Positions 46,101 to 57,824 of a stretch of 64,000 bases of DNA are shown one piece after another. The position numbers were made by a program, and so were the translations under genes. The notes beneath the pieces were generated by a model, which was given only the letters and a program-made list of their open reading frames with translations, was not told where the DNA came from and made no database searches. Origin of the DNA: Anaspis maculata (Eukaryota > Arthropoda > Insecta > Coleoptera > Scraptiidae); the NCBI GenBank assembly GCA_949128115.1, contig OX421965.1, forward strand, positions 33,103,681 to 33,167,680, in the 5' to 3' direction. Numbering within the stretch: position 1 is the first letter of the stretch; each line of letters starts with the position of its first letter.

Positions 46101-46265
46101 GTAAAGTTTGGGACGGCAACATCGCAAAAGACAGCGGTCTGATTGGTCGGTATCCGCCGTTGCTATGGTAACCGCACTTACGACGGTCTGCCGTTAGACC
46201 TAAAAATTAACAATACGCTTTTTTTCACTCCTTGGGATTCAAATGGCGCGCCTTTTTCAAAATGG
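43199..46265. other. Three kilobases of unique DNA without a confirmed gene
   Basis: No repeat family was recognised. Frames at 44275-44057 and 45186-44803 (minus) and 45268-45462 (plus) were read. The two minus-strand frames start at non-ATG codons, and none of the three shows a known motif. An inverted pair around 46095-46180 (ACGGCAACAT and GCCGTTGC) is short. The region may be intronic or regulatory. Confidence 0.4.
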
Positions 46266-49170
46266 CGGTTATTATCTAGGGGCACAGGGTAATAGCAAGG
46301 CATGCAAGGGGACTCAGCAGGGGTTCAAACACCATTATTGAAGATACAATGAGGTCTAATGGGGCTATGAACAACACATGAAAGCAAAAGATGGCTTTTT
46401 GGGCATATGAGGACACAAGCGGACCAAGTAGGGCTTCGAATACCAGACGAAAACACAAGTGTGCTTAGGGAGACTCACCAGGGCGGCAAATGATACTTGA
46501 GGTTGAGGACACATGGGGGCGCCCGATAGGACTCAAAATGTTACACGAAGGCACCAAGGTGTTTACTAAAGCTTCGAAAGCGATGGAAAAATGTGAGGGG
46601 GCTCAGCAGGGCTTCAATCGACATTGAAGAAATAAGGGAGCCGGTAGAGCTTTTTACAATCAAAGAAGGCACAAGGGGGCTCACCGAAATTCTGGAGGAG
46701 CGAAAAATTATGAGGAGCTTAAAACAAGAGTGTCCAATTGGGCTCTGAATAAGGGTGCTTATAACGTCATATGGAGACATAAAGGGTCGATACTACGATT
46801 ACGAAAGCATCATGAACACGCAAGAGGGTTCATCAGGGCTCAAAACGACATATAAATACACAGAAGGATCCACTGGAATTCCGAGTTAACACAGCAAAAC
46901 AAAATGGGAGCCGCTTGAGCTCCAAAACATAGGAAAACATAAGGGGGCTCCTTAGAACTCCGAACACCTCAAGTGAACACACGAGGGTTCATCGGGGCTC
47001 GAAACGACACAAAAAGACACGGGGGCTCATCGGGGCTCCAATTAACAAAGAAGAGCTCTAGAACTACAAAATCTGAGGAGGTAGGTAGATTGTGGCTCGA
47101 TAGAGTTCCAAAAGCAACATAAAGACACAATAAGGGGGCTCGTCAAGGCTTGAAGCGACACATCAAATGATCCACGCGTTAGGTTGTCCTGGCGTCAGGA
47201 TGGCCGGCGTCAAGCTGTCCTCCTTCGACCAACTTGACGCCGGGACAACTTGACGCCGGATGATTTGTGTCAGGGATTTTGTGAGAACAGAGTAAAGATA
47301 CATTCGAAGAAAATGACAGTGGGGGACTCATCGGGATGACACATAAAGGAACAAGGGTTTTCACTGGGGCTCCTACTTACACAGCAGAGCTGAATAAGCT
47401 GAATTGAGCTCTGAATAAGGGCGCTTACAACGTTATATGCAGACATAAAGGGTTGATACTACGATTCCGAAAGCAACATGAACACTCAAGGGGGCTCATC
47501 AGGGCTCAAAATGACATATAAATACACAAAAGGATTTACTGGAATTTGGAGTTAGAACAAATAAGAGCTGCTTGACCTCCAAAACATAAGAAGACATAAG
47601 GGGGCTTCTCAGAACTCCGAACACCTCAAGTAAACACAAAAGGGTTCATCGGGGCTCGAAACGACACAAAAAGACACGGGGGATCATCGGGACTCCGATT
47701 GACAAAGAACTCAAGAACTACAAAATCTGAGAAGATAGATCATGGCTCGATAGAGTTCTAAAAGCAACATGGAGACACAATAAGGGGGCTCGTCAAGGCT
47801 TGAAGCGACACATCAAATTATTCACGCGTTAGACTGTCCTCGCGTCAAGTTGTCCCGCCTCAGGATAGCCGGCGTCAAGCTGTCCTGTTTCGACCAACTT
47901 GACGCCGGGACAACTTGACGCCGGACGATTTGCGTCAGGGATTTTTTGAGAACAGAATAAGGGAACATTCAAAGAAAATGACAAAACGGGACTCACCGGG
48001 AGTTGAAACGACACATGAAGGCACAAGGGGGTTCACTGGGGCTCCGAATTACACAGCAGAACACAATGAGGGCCTCTAGAACTCCAAAACACAAGAAGAC
48101 ATGAGCGGGCTCGCTTAGACTTCCGAAAACCCCGAGAAAACATTAGAGGGTTCATTGGCGGCTCGAAACGACACAAAAGGACAGAATAGGGGCCGGTAAG
48201 GCTCCAAAATAAAAACGATACAAAGGGGCTCGATGGTGTTCCGAAACTAAAGAAAGAAAAGAAAATACAAGGAGGTCATCGGGGCACAATACGGTACATA
48301 AAGACAGAAGGGGGGCTCCGATTGACACAACAAGACAAAATGGGTCGCTAGAACTCCAAAACATGAGCAAAGTGAGCATGAGAGGGCTTGTTATTTCCAA
48401 AAACCACAAAAACATGAGGGGGCTCCTCGTCGAAATGACACATGACACAAAAAGGCCTATTGGAACTCCAATTGACAAAGCAAGGCATAATGGGGGCGCC
48501 CGAGGGGGCGCCATATAGGACTAGAAACATAAGGAGATACAAGGGGGTTGATCAAGGCTTCACACAACACCACAACATGAAGACACGAGAGGGATTCTCG
48601 GGTTTCCAAACGACAAATACAGACAAAGGGGGTCCGTTGGGTCTCTGATAAACATAGCAAGACACAACGCGGGCCGCTAGGATTCCAAGACATGAAGAAA
48701 GAAGACAAAATGGAGCTCATTGCGGGGCTGGAAGCGTCACCATAGACACGTGGCCCAGATTGACCCAGCAAGAAAAAATGGGGGCCGGCAGAGTTCCAAA
48801 GCACACGGAGATACAAGGGGCCCGATAGAACTTAGAGCTTCACATGAAAACACAAGAAAGTCATCGAGGGGGCTATCGGGGTTCATAAAAACACTATCGA
48901 AAAACAAAGTGGCTCCAGTACAGTTTCGAAAACAACACGAAGACATAAGTGGCTCGGGGCTCATCAGGGCTTGAAATGACACATGAAGACACATGGGGGC
49001 TGTGACTTCGAGTTATACAGCAAGACACAACTGAGGTCATTGGGACTCAAAAACAAAGACACAAGTAGGCATAAGGGGCTTGCTAGTTCCAAAAAACCAC
49101 AGGAAAACACAAGGGGGCCAATTGGGGGACAAAAATACATTAACTGGCCTAATAGAGTCCTGAAATCAAA
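46266..49170 (+). repeat. Large ~50-bp minisatellite field with higher-order structure
   Basis: About 2.9 kb of degenerate units built from GACACAAGGGGGCTCATC, GGGGCTCGAAACGACACA, TGAAGACACAAG and CTCCAAAACACAAGAAGAC modules. Unit length varies around 36-50 bp. A ~650-bp higher-order unit occurs twice: 46740-47390 and about 47391-48040 share TGAATAAGGGTGCTTATAAC, ACATAAAGGGTCGATACTAC, and the TGAAGCGACACATCAAAT followed by a GTC-AA-TTGTCC cassette, in the same order. The overlapping open frames on both strands are repeat translations, not genes. Confidence 0.85.
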
Positions 49171-49189
49171 ATAACTCCTAGCGTCAAAT

Positions 49190-49372
49190 TGCTCTGGCGT
49201 GAAGTTGTCCCGCGTCAAGTTGTCCCGCGTCAAGTTGTCCTGCGTCAAGTTGTCCTGCGTCAAGTTGTCCTGCGTCAAGTTGTCCTGGTGTCAAGTTGTC
49301 CCGCGGCAAGTTGTCCCGCGTCAAGATGGCCGGCATCAAGTCGGCGGCGTCAAGTTGTCCTGCTTCGCATCT
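49190..49372 (+). repeat. 15-bp tandem array CGCGTCAAGTTGTCC
   Basis: About twelve head-to-tail copies of a 15-bp unit (CGCGTCAAGTTGTCC, TGCGTCAAGTTGTCC and variants). The last few are degenerate (GGCATCAAGTCGGCGG). Shorter versions of the same unit sit inside each ~650-bp higher-order repeat at about 47185-47265 and 47830-47930, there including inverted copies (GACAACTTGACGCCGG). Because 15 is a multiple of three, it opens frames on both strands. Confidence 0.9.
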
Positions 49373-49735
49373 TCCCCCTTCGTCGCTGTAATTTTAACAG
49401 TATGTCGGCCTCCATCCACGGGCACGACTTTTTACGATCGTTCCCGATTGCAGAGACGAATGACGATGGCGGCTATACCAACGCAAGTTTATACAATACG
49501 CAATACGCAAGCTTCGTATACGAAATTCGTAAACTTTACGGTGCGGCGTGCTCCCTATACTGGCCACAGAAAAAATAAAATGGGGGTAGCTCCTGGTAGA
49601 GACATTCTCGAAGCCTCGTTTCCGGTACTAAAAAAAAAACAAATCAATTTAAATTTGGAATTATTGGGTTTAGAACCTATTGTTCATTGTTATTGTGAAC
49701 ATATAAATCCATGAATAAAAATAGGCTCATTCCAG

Positions 49736-50069
49736 GAGCTTGTGGTGTGGTGTTGAGCGCGTTCGACTATCACTCCAGAGGTCGCGGGTTCGATCCCCGC
49801 CGGGGACGGATTTTCGCTTCGGAAACCAGCTTCTTGGTTTAGTTGGAATGCTTGCTAAATGCAAGACTTCGCATAGCACGTAAAATACGAATGATGGTGC
49901 CAACCCCATGCGATGTTAATGGTCGTTAAAAATCCCTACTCTGTGTTGGAACACACAGAGGTTCGGCAAAGTTTCTGGTATAGTGGAGGAAAGCACTCAC
50001 CGGCGTCGGTGTTAGGCCTCGTTGCGGAAATAAGCCGACGTTAATGAACGAATAAAAAAAAAAACAAAA
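49736..50069 (+). mobile_element. tRNA-derived SINE with 13-bp TSD, plus orientation
   Basis: Flanked by AGGCTCATTCCAG (49723-49735) and AGGCTTATTCCAG (50070-50082), a 13-bp duplication with one mismatch. The head GAGCTTGTGGTGTGGTGTTG, then AGCGCG, gives box A. GGTTCGATCCC gives box B, followed by GCCGGGGACGGATTTTCGC. The body and 3' part (CACCGGCGTCGGTGTTAGG, CGTTGCGGAAATAAGCC) match the 33142-33479 copy. It ends AATAAAAAAAAAAAC. It contains a small imperfect palindrome TGTGTTGGAACACACA that is shared with the other copy. Confidence 0.9.
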
Positions 50070-50082
50070 AGGCTTATTCCAG

Positions 50083-50300
50083 TATATTTAATGCATTCCA
50101 TCATGCACTCACTTGTTGTTATTCAATTAGCTAATCTTTCCAACGATTTTTTCAAGAAAAAAATAAGGATAAGAGAGTGATATCATCTAAAGTCTTCATT
50201 ATTGTTCAGTAGATTGTGGCATACTTCACAGATCATAATTCACTCTAATATGGAAATAATAACGCTTGTTTCAATTCCACAACCATAACACAATTATCAT
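50083..50300. other. AT-rich spacer
   Basis: Nothing recognised between the SINE and the possible retroelement leader region. Confidence 0.4.
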
Positions 50301-51350
50301 AAACAATATCTAGAATAATTATGATTCTGCAGCTGTTGGAGGTCAGTGTTCGCTGCTATTTTCTCAAAGTAGGGATGCACCCGGCTTTCAACATGAAGTA
50401 GGGCGATCGACACGAGCGCAAAAACATCAACGACACCACCAGTTGCGGCGATATTAATTACAAAAATCATTGAATCATTTTCTGATTGCCGACACTACCG
50501 TAAGTTTAGAATTCGTCGATCAGATCAAATTTTTGTTTATGATGGAAGCTGTAGTACTTGAAACATGATGCAAGCGGTGGAAGAATACTAACAGTAAAAG
50601 CAAGCGTTGCAACACCTTCCCTTCTTCTATTCCTTGGGACGGCACTGGTCACCCCAAGGTCACTAAAACCTAAAAGTCACACCTCAAACGTTACACTTTC
50701 ATCCTCGCATCAACCAAATTCACTCCCACCTGTGGTTCTGCTTTCAGTTGTCACTGTTGTGATCTAAGCGATAAATAAGAAGTTTCACTTCAAAATACTT
50801 TATTAACTCAGAAAAGACTGTGGCTGCGGCTTGATCATCAGCTTCCCAATGTTCACACAACACAAGACACCCATCCAAGAGTCGACCTCACTTTGTCCCA
50901 CCCCGTACCTTGCTTTTCGATCTCCAGGATCGTCCGAGAGACTGCAAACAGAACAATTTCTACAAAGAGATGTCCCGTTTATTAGAAGCCCTGCTCAACT
51001 TGTAAATGTTGCGGCGGTCCGAAGAATGTAAAAATCCACAATTATGCAACCTAACGATATTTTACCATTGAGGCATTCCACCATTTCCACGAGCACATAA
51101 GGTTGGGTATTCACTTGGAACACCTGTCCCTTGCGTTTCGATAAATCAGTCGTTGACATTTTGCACCAGCCAAGAGTAATTAGCAGTCTTCGCTTTATAA
51201 TATGCAAACTATTCAAATCCTCCCAGTGTCGCCACTAATTATAGGAAACCCGAACCGAATACACCGCCGCTTTGAATTCCTGCCGTGAAGGTGTAACCGC
51301 CGCGAGGATGAGGGACACCTCCGAGACAAATGCATCCTATTTATAAATTT
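50301..51350 (-). other. Possible LTR-retrotransposon leader or unidentified coding remnant
   Basis: On the minus strand, a promoter-like ATTTATAAATAGG (about 51338) is followed by a GC-rich stretch and TAGTGGCGACACTGGGAGG (about 51235). This has the look of a tRNA primer-binding site (starting TGGCGAC), and a frame then begins ATGTCAACGACTGATTTATC at about 51160. This order (LTR promoter, primer site, gag start) fits a retroelement 5' end, but no gag or pol motif is recognised. A further short frame at about 50470-50300 on the same strand (MIFVINIAATGGVVDVFALV) also looks protein-like but is unplaced. The assignment is tentative. Confidence 0.25.
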
Positions 51351-53189
51351 AAATCTCCACTGGCTTACCTACTGCATATTACGGATCTATCTACTACGTG
51401 GGTCTGCCAATAAGCACAAAAGCTTCTTATATTGACGATTTTTGTCGAAATACGGATAGAAATTCTTGGTTTTGATGCCACATCTCTTTGCCCATAAAAC
51501 GTAAGTGTTATCTTTAGTACTCGCCTGGTGAATTTATGACAGGGATACTGTAAGAATTACCGTATATATTGAGAATAATCGTTCAAAATAAAAAAGTCAG
51601 AAGTGAGATATACACTATACAGGGCGATTCATACTTGTATGAATCGTTGACATGTTCATACAACATTTGCTTTCGTTTTACATGCAAACTTCTTAGACAA
51701 AGGGGCTCAAATTCTTCGGTATAACTATGAATAACCCTGCACCTATGTATGTATACCATATATTATGTATAGGTACCTTGGGAAGGGTTACTTAGGTACT
51801 CTTGAAAGTGATTATTTTGTTGAGAAAATTGAATTTGACATAAACATGTTGATTCTTTATCGATTTGAAAATACGTGCTTTTTTGTATTTTTTGCGAACG
51901 ATGCATGAATGCTACTGACACGACGGACTAAGTACACTTCAATCACAGTGGACACAAAAATATAAAAAAATGTACCAAAATGACTTGATAAATTTTAACC
52001 AAAACTCCAAAAGAATGAAAGTTGGTAGAGTTTCAGTGTAAGCCTTCACGTTTGTTTCTAAGTAAACACCAAGTTTTAGATCTTTCACTTTTAGTATACC
52101 GTTAAAATTCATGTATTAATTCACAAGCGCCTCTGCTCTTAATAGCTTTCATCATAAAAGCAAAGTAGTGCCTAGATTTTATTTTACGTCACGACTTACG
52201 CCTCAACTCCTCCTCGTTACTCTTATTTTCCACTTTCTCAATTTTTCTTTACTATAAAATTTTCAAAGCTCCATGCCAAAGCTCGGCACAGCCAGTGGCG
52301 CCGCCAATTCAGAACTGTTCATTGCAAAATAATAGGAGTAGTAATTTGGCACTCGCCGACATACCACTATTGGTAATTGAAGACATAAATCGGCGCGGGA
52401 AACTAAATTGATAGGTTATTGACAATTCTGAAGAATTGTTTCAGATTTGTACATAGGTATGCCGGTGATGGATAATTGAATTGCGTAAATTGCCTGCTGC
52501 AGGGTTCGAAAATCCTTGAGGGATTGAATAATCCGAGTAGTACAAATTGCAAATGAGCTTATAAAGTGATTATTGTAAAGAATATCTTGAAAGCTGTCAA
52601 GTATAATTAGCGGAGCAGGTTATGCATGACCAGACCAACTGGCTTTATGGCTGTTATAATAGTGTCGGTATTAACTACAGGGGCAGCTTGTGACATAATC
52701 AAGCTGTGTGTAGGTATATTATTACTATTATTAGTTACCTGCTAGCTCGCCTGCTAGTTACGTTTATTTCAAGAAGTGTAAATTTGGGTGTCCGTGAAGT
52801 TGGCTCAGCTGTCAGCAGTCTTAAGTCGCTAAAGCTCTGTACAGTTTCTATCAGAATCTAACCTTCTAACTTGAGTGAAGTCGAGAGTAAAGCCAGTCCC
52901 GCACGGGCGGTATATATCGCAGAAATTTTGCTATATATCTTTTTTTCACATAACATAACGACCATGATAACAACTGAATTTTAGCGGTATAAGTAATAAA
53001 TATATCGCTTGCAGAACTAGCTTTATCCAGCGTTATCCTTAATTGGAACATATGAGAATACTCCTGGGGATACTCGAATCTGTCAAAAGTTATCTGATGC
53101 ATTTCACAGCACTGAGGGGATCTAATTTTGGTTGACATAGTTGACAGTGTTGACATTGTTTACAGCTAACATTTCGTATTGTAGTCTAT
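51351..53189. other. AT-rich DNA, no gene recognised
   Basis: A TACAGGGCGATTCATACTTG motif at about 51619 resembles the foldback termini, but no partner was found. The minus-strand frame 53156-52866 has no motif. Confidence 0.4.
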
Positions 53190-53283
53190 CTGATTTCTAC
53201 ATGATTCTAGTGGGCTGCGATTCAGGCCGCGATCGGCTGATGACAACCAGAATCGCAGCCCACTAGAATCATGTAGAAATCAG
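53190..53283. repeat. Perfect 34-bp hairpin with 26-bp loop
   Basis: CTGATTTCTACATGATTCTA, then GTGGGCTGCGATTC (53190-53223), is exactly mirrored by 53250-53283. The loop contains GGCCGCGATCGGCTGATGAC, which recurs in diverged form at about 57397 (GGCCGCGATTGTCTGATGTC). The arms show no mismatch, so the structure is young or is being homogenised. Confidence 0.85.
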
Positions 53284-53624
53284 ACAGCCTATAATTATCA
53301 TCACTGACGCTATTCGATTGGTTTTCCTCAACTGATACCTAATTATTTCGGAGATGTCTTGTGGATTGTGGACGATGAAAAAATCGTCGTCATGTCTGCC
53401 ACGGGACTGCTCATCGTAGCCATCCTCCCTGCAACTTCTTGGAAGATCATTTAAATTATCTGTAAAGTTTCCTTGATAATGCAATATTACTTTTGTACAT
53501 ACACTATTTGTTTAAATTTATTATAGGTACGTAATAACAAAATTCATTAGTTTGGAAGTACCCATAAGCAATAACTGACTGATGAAATCTGTTCAGTAAG
53601 TACTTCTTGAGTTACTGAACGTCA

Positions 53625-54130
53625 AAGTTTTGGCTTTCACAGCTTATAGCTTTAGACAGACGACAGGTATGTCATAACAACTTTTACATGTTTTGAAGAA
53701 AGTTTTCTAAGAGCTATCAAAAATCAAAATCATTTGGTTGAAATTTCCTGTCATTCTTTGAAGGTGACATTTTCCGCTGACAGATCACGTTGAAGATCTT
53801 ATTTTGTCTTTTCTACCATAAATCCTATGTTCATACCAAATTGGATCGAAATCCGTTCAGTCCGTCTCGAGCTATTCATGAACATCAAAGTCTTGGCTGT
53901 GACAGTTTATAGCTTTTGACAGATCACAGATATGTCATAATTTCTGCATGTTTTGAGTAGAGTTTTTGAGGAGCTTTCAAAAGAGCTGTCAAATGTCAAA
54001 ATCGTTGCATCTAAATCTATTGTCACTTTTATAGTGACATTTCCATCCGACAGATCACAGTGTAAATTTTATTTCCACCTTTCCATCATCGACTTCCACT
54101 CCTGTACTGAGTTTGATTAGCATCGGTTAA
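53625..54130. repeat. Two direct copies of a ~250-bp repeat
   Basis: Blocks ACAGCTTATAGCTTTAGACA, ATGTCATAACAACTTTTACA, TGACAGATCACGTTGAAGAT and TTTCTACCATAAATCC recur in the same order about 250 bp later. A third copy is at about 57825-58075. Confidence 0.68.
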
Positions 54131-54734
54131 ATATTTCCGAAGAAATAAAATAAAATAGAAATTTATGGGGAAACTAACGATACCAAACTCGCCGTTCATT
54201 TCCTGAAAATCATATATCTCAAGAACGAAACGTCCTTTTGAGCTGGTTTTTTGTTTTTAACACTTTTTCAAAGTGTCTTCTAATTATGTTCTCGCACATG
54301 TATACACAAAATTTCGTTATTTCTGGTACGGTACCTCGCCGCGGCATGAAATTTTCATGTCATTTCATAGAAATGTGAGAATCTTCGACAATTATTTTTT
54401 AAGCCTCGCCAGACGTAGTGGCAGAGGCTATTTGTGGCAGTTTTTTTTTCGTGATTATTATTATTTGTTTTCTCGTTCCTCGTTCCTCGATTCCCAACAA
54501 AATTCACCTAAATCTTCCGTATCTTTCGAACGGATGAACATATCCAGTTCATTAATTCGTTAATCGAATGTCAACTATTGCGGTTTGATACCGACGACGT
54601 TGAAAAATGATCGGTCAAATATAAACAATCTTTAACAACAATTAAGAATGCACAACTCGCGGCACTCATCTAAAATAGAAAAAACGCATAGATACCAACG
54701 TATACATCATCATATCTTTTGATCTAATGAAGCT
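54131..54734. other. Intergenic DNA, no gene recognised
   Basis: A 96-codon plus frame at 54273-54563 has no recognised motif. No repeat family is evident. Confidence 0.4.
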
Positions 54735-55986
54735 ATAGTATATTGGAAATAGAAAAAAATAGGTGCTTTGCTGGAATTAATTCAAACAAAAACGATTTTT
54801 TCACCAATGCAAGCTTACAGTCCCTTCTTCAACATATCAAAAGTCCTCAACTCTGGGACTGCTACAAATCAGTATACAGGGTGAAAGTTTATTTTTTTTT
54901 CTCTACTTTCTTCTTTTATTGAAAAACTGATGACCAAAAATTACGGTTTTAGGCTAGTTTGATAGGCCATAGTCTTCCAATAAACATATGAAGAATATAC
55001 CATCAAGCGATTGCTGCGTATCAAGTTACAGGGTAAAAACTATTTTTCATGTTCAATTTTTTTTCTTGGTGGAACTGATCTAGATTGAAGCCGGTTTAAA
55101 CTTTTTTGCAAGCTTATGATGTCATACTAAACATATGAAAAGGACACATCTCTGCAGTTGCTGCTTTTCAATTTACAGGGTGAAAAGTCATTTTTACGTT
55201 TCAATTTTTTTCTTGATAAAATCGGCTCACACAACAATTGCGACTGGTTTTTCTGTAACTTTGAGGTTTCTAGTCAAACATATCGAAATTATACATTTTT
55301 GCTACAGCTGCGTTTTTATTTACAAATTTAAATGTTTGGTTGCGTTCCAAGATTTTTTGAATTTTTGATGCAATATACCCGAATATACCCAAACATTTAA
55401 ATTTATAAAAAAAGAACTAGCTGTAGCAGAAATGTATTATTTTGACATGTTTGACAAGAAACTTCAAGTTTACAGAAAAATCAGTCGCAATTGTTGTGTG
55501 AGCCAATTCCACCAAGAAAAAAATTGAAACGTGAAAATGACTTTTCACCCTGTAAATTGAAAAGTGGCAGTTGCAGAGATGTATCTTTTTTATATGTTTC
55601 AGTATGACATTATAAGCTTGCAAAAGAGCTGGAACCGGCTCCAATGTAGATCAGTTCCACCAAGAAAAAAAATCAGAGATGAAAAATAGTTTTCACCCTG
55701 TAACTTGAAACACAGCAGTGGCTGGGTGGTATATTTTTTATATGTTTATTGGAAGACTATGGCCTATCAAACTAGCCTAAAACCGGTTTTTTAAGTCATC
55801 AGTTTTTCAAGAAAGAAAGAAAGTGAGGAAAAATAATAAACTTTCACCCTGTATACTAATTTGTAGCAGTCCCAGAGTTGAGGACTTTTGATATGTTGAA
55901 GAGGGAACTGAAAGCTAGCCATGGTGAAAAAATCGTTTTTGTTTGAATTAATTCCAGCAGATATTCTATTTCCAATATACTACTAT
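54735..55986. mobile_element. Long palindrome (~620-bp arms) with internal TACAGGGTGAAA modules
   Basis: The left start TATAGTATATTGGAAATAG is mirrored at 55968-55986. The arms share AATTAATTCAAACAAAAACG, CCTCAACTCTGGGACTGC, TATACAGGGTGAAAGTTTAT, AATTTACAGGGTGAAAAGTC and their inverses, and the axis is near 55365-55385. Within each arm a ~120-bp sub-repeat occurs three times, each ending in an ACAGGGT motif (54874, 55027 and 55174 on the left). The frames on both strands are mirrored repeat translations. Confidence 0.8.
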
Positions 55987-56176
55987 GTGCCTAATTTTTT
56001 TTCAAATTGAAGTACATACCCAGACCTTTCTCTTAGTGTGACAGCGATTGAGGAACAATGGTTTATTATTCATTTATCAAGTTTATAAACATTTTCATCG
56101 GCTATGAATGCATCCAGATTTTCAGTTAGCGAGGAAAATTTTTGTTTTCACGGTTTTCTATATACAACCAGCAAAA
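55987..56176. other. Spacer before the LINE 3' end
   Basis: Nothing recognised. Confidence 0.35.
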
Positions 56177-56202
56177 GATAAGATAAGATAAGATAAGATA
56201 AG
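56177..56202. repeat. (GATAA)5 tract, tail of the LINE fragment
   Basis: Five GATAA units, TTATC on the minus strand. They immediately follow the 3' untranslated region of the non-LTR fragment as expected for a microsatellite-type 3' tail. Confidence 0.8.
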
Positions 56203-56560
56203 GTTTATTGGTGCTGATAACAAATACATTGCTTACACATGTCAGAAAAATAACAAAATAAAAAATGTAGCAACCACAGTGCAATCGCAATAACAGTACA
56301 TGTTACATATTACATACATTTTTCCAGGTCAACATCTAAAAACTCCTGAACACAATAAAAAGAGGCCTCTTTTAAAAAATGCACCACCCCTTCCCTGAAC
56401 GGTTTCTCTGGGAGTGATCTGACTCTCTGGGGGAGTCTAGCAAACAATTTGAAAGACATGTATCGAGGCGCCTTCTGTGACAAGGAGAGACGACAGAAAT
56501 CTAGGCGGAGGTCCGACCCGTGGCGCGTATCATATCCATGGCCTCCCCGAGCCATTAAAT
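56203..56560 (-). pseudogene. 5'-truncated non-LTR retrotransposon, C-terminus of ORF2 and 3' UTR
   Basis: The minus-strand frame 56555-56310 reads MARGGHGYDTRHGSDLRLDF, then SQKAPRYMSFKLFARLPQRV, LPEKPFREGVVHFL and ASFYCVQEFL. This is the familiar end of LINE ORF2 proteins (a tR...d pair, sp.Y...K.FN.LP...r, F+..v..fL....FYs..EFl). The 3' untranslated part runs to the TTATC tail at 56177. Everything upstream of the last ~80 codons is missing at about 56560, typical of aborted target-primed reverse transcription. The clade (Jockey- or CR1-like) is not decided. Confidence 0.75.
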
Positions 56561-57824
56561 TTTGATTTTTGAACGCGTAAAGCAGGCAAAAGGATTGGGG
56601 CCAAAGTATTGCAGAAATTTTTAAGACAAAAAATTTTGATCTAGGACTTTAGTTTTTTTAGATATGATTTTTTTTCTGACGCAACCAACAACTGTGAAGA
56701 GGTGGTGCGCGCATGCCACTCTTATTTATTATGCATAATGCACTACATTACTACTGAGGTGGGCATTTTTCGTATAAAGCTGAGCTTTTACAGAAATAAT
56801 CAGATATTTGCTCTTTACAAAAAAAAACAAGGCACCCGTTTAGGCTAGCCGAGTTATGGGGCTGAGACCGCCCTTAACGGTACAATGGCATCAACGTAAA
56901 ATAGGAGGTGAAACTATTCATCCCTAATTTATTTCTACATCAAAAAGGTCCTATTCAAAACATTTGCTCTGCTCGTGTCTTTCAAACTTCCAAATTAGTT
57001 GGATAATCTCCGATTTTTACCACAAATCGCAGATGAGAGGTATTCTTACGTGTCACATACAGTTTCTCTTTTCCTTTCATTCCCTTTTTCTTGCATCAAT
57101 GACTACTTATTTTATCTCAGGTCACATTTGGCAGATATGTTTCGATATCACTTCATTGAAGTTTTAGAGTAGGTACTATTATTATTAATTTTTTGCCAAG
57201 CAAGTTTCAAACAGTCTCCAAGCTAACAACAAAACAATAATGATACTTATTGTATGTGTGTACCTACGTGTTTTATGTGTACTTCTTGTAATAATGTACC
57301 AAAATGATTTATTGCTGCGAAGACCTTTTCTTCTGGGCGAGGCTTCCTATTAGACACACCGCAAGGTGGGGAGATGGACTGGTTCCAGTTTTGACGGCCG
57401 CGATTGTCTGATGTCAACAAAATTCAAATAAAACGTTCCACCCGTCAGATACTACATATGCATCAAGTTTCATAAAAACTGGTGGAATTTTTCCAAAGAT
57501 TTGAAAAAATTTCCAAAAAAACCGACGTTCCTATTTCATTATGTTGTGGTACACCTGACTGACATTCCAGAGCCAAAAGCTTGTTTTCACGTCTGCACAC
57601 TACCAGACGCATGTCCACAAAGTTGCATTGCAATCGATCCAGAAACCTAAAAAAAGAACGTTGGACAAGTCTATTTTTACCTGTTTTCCGAAGATTTTTT
57701 TCTTTTAATTTAAGTTGCACGCCTGATTTTAATCGGAGCTGCACATGTTCCATCGAGTCACTGGCGAGTACTTTTTCTACAAACCAAATTTGGTTGAAAT
57801 CCGTTTGGTGCTTCTCGAGTTATT
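56561..57824. other. Intergenic DNA, no gene recognised
   Basis: Frames at 57463-57753 (minus) and 57581-57826 (plus) overlap on opposite strands and have no motif. A GACGGCCGCGATTGTCTGAT motif at about 57395 is the diverged relative of the hairpin loop at 53224-53249. Confidence 0.4.

Noticed and set aside
49190..49372. CRISPR-like regular array
   Set aside because: Units are directly abutting 15-mers without unique spacers, in a eukaryotic satellite context.
49199..49714. 171-codon plus-strand open frame
   Set aside because: Its first third is the translation of the 15-bp tandem array and the rest has no motif. A repeat length divisible by three keeps frames open by itself.
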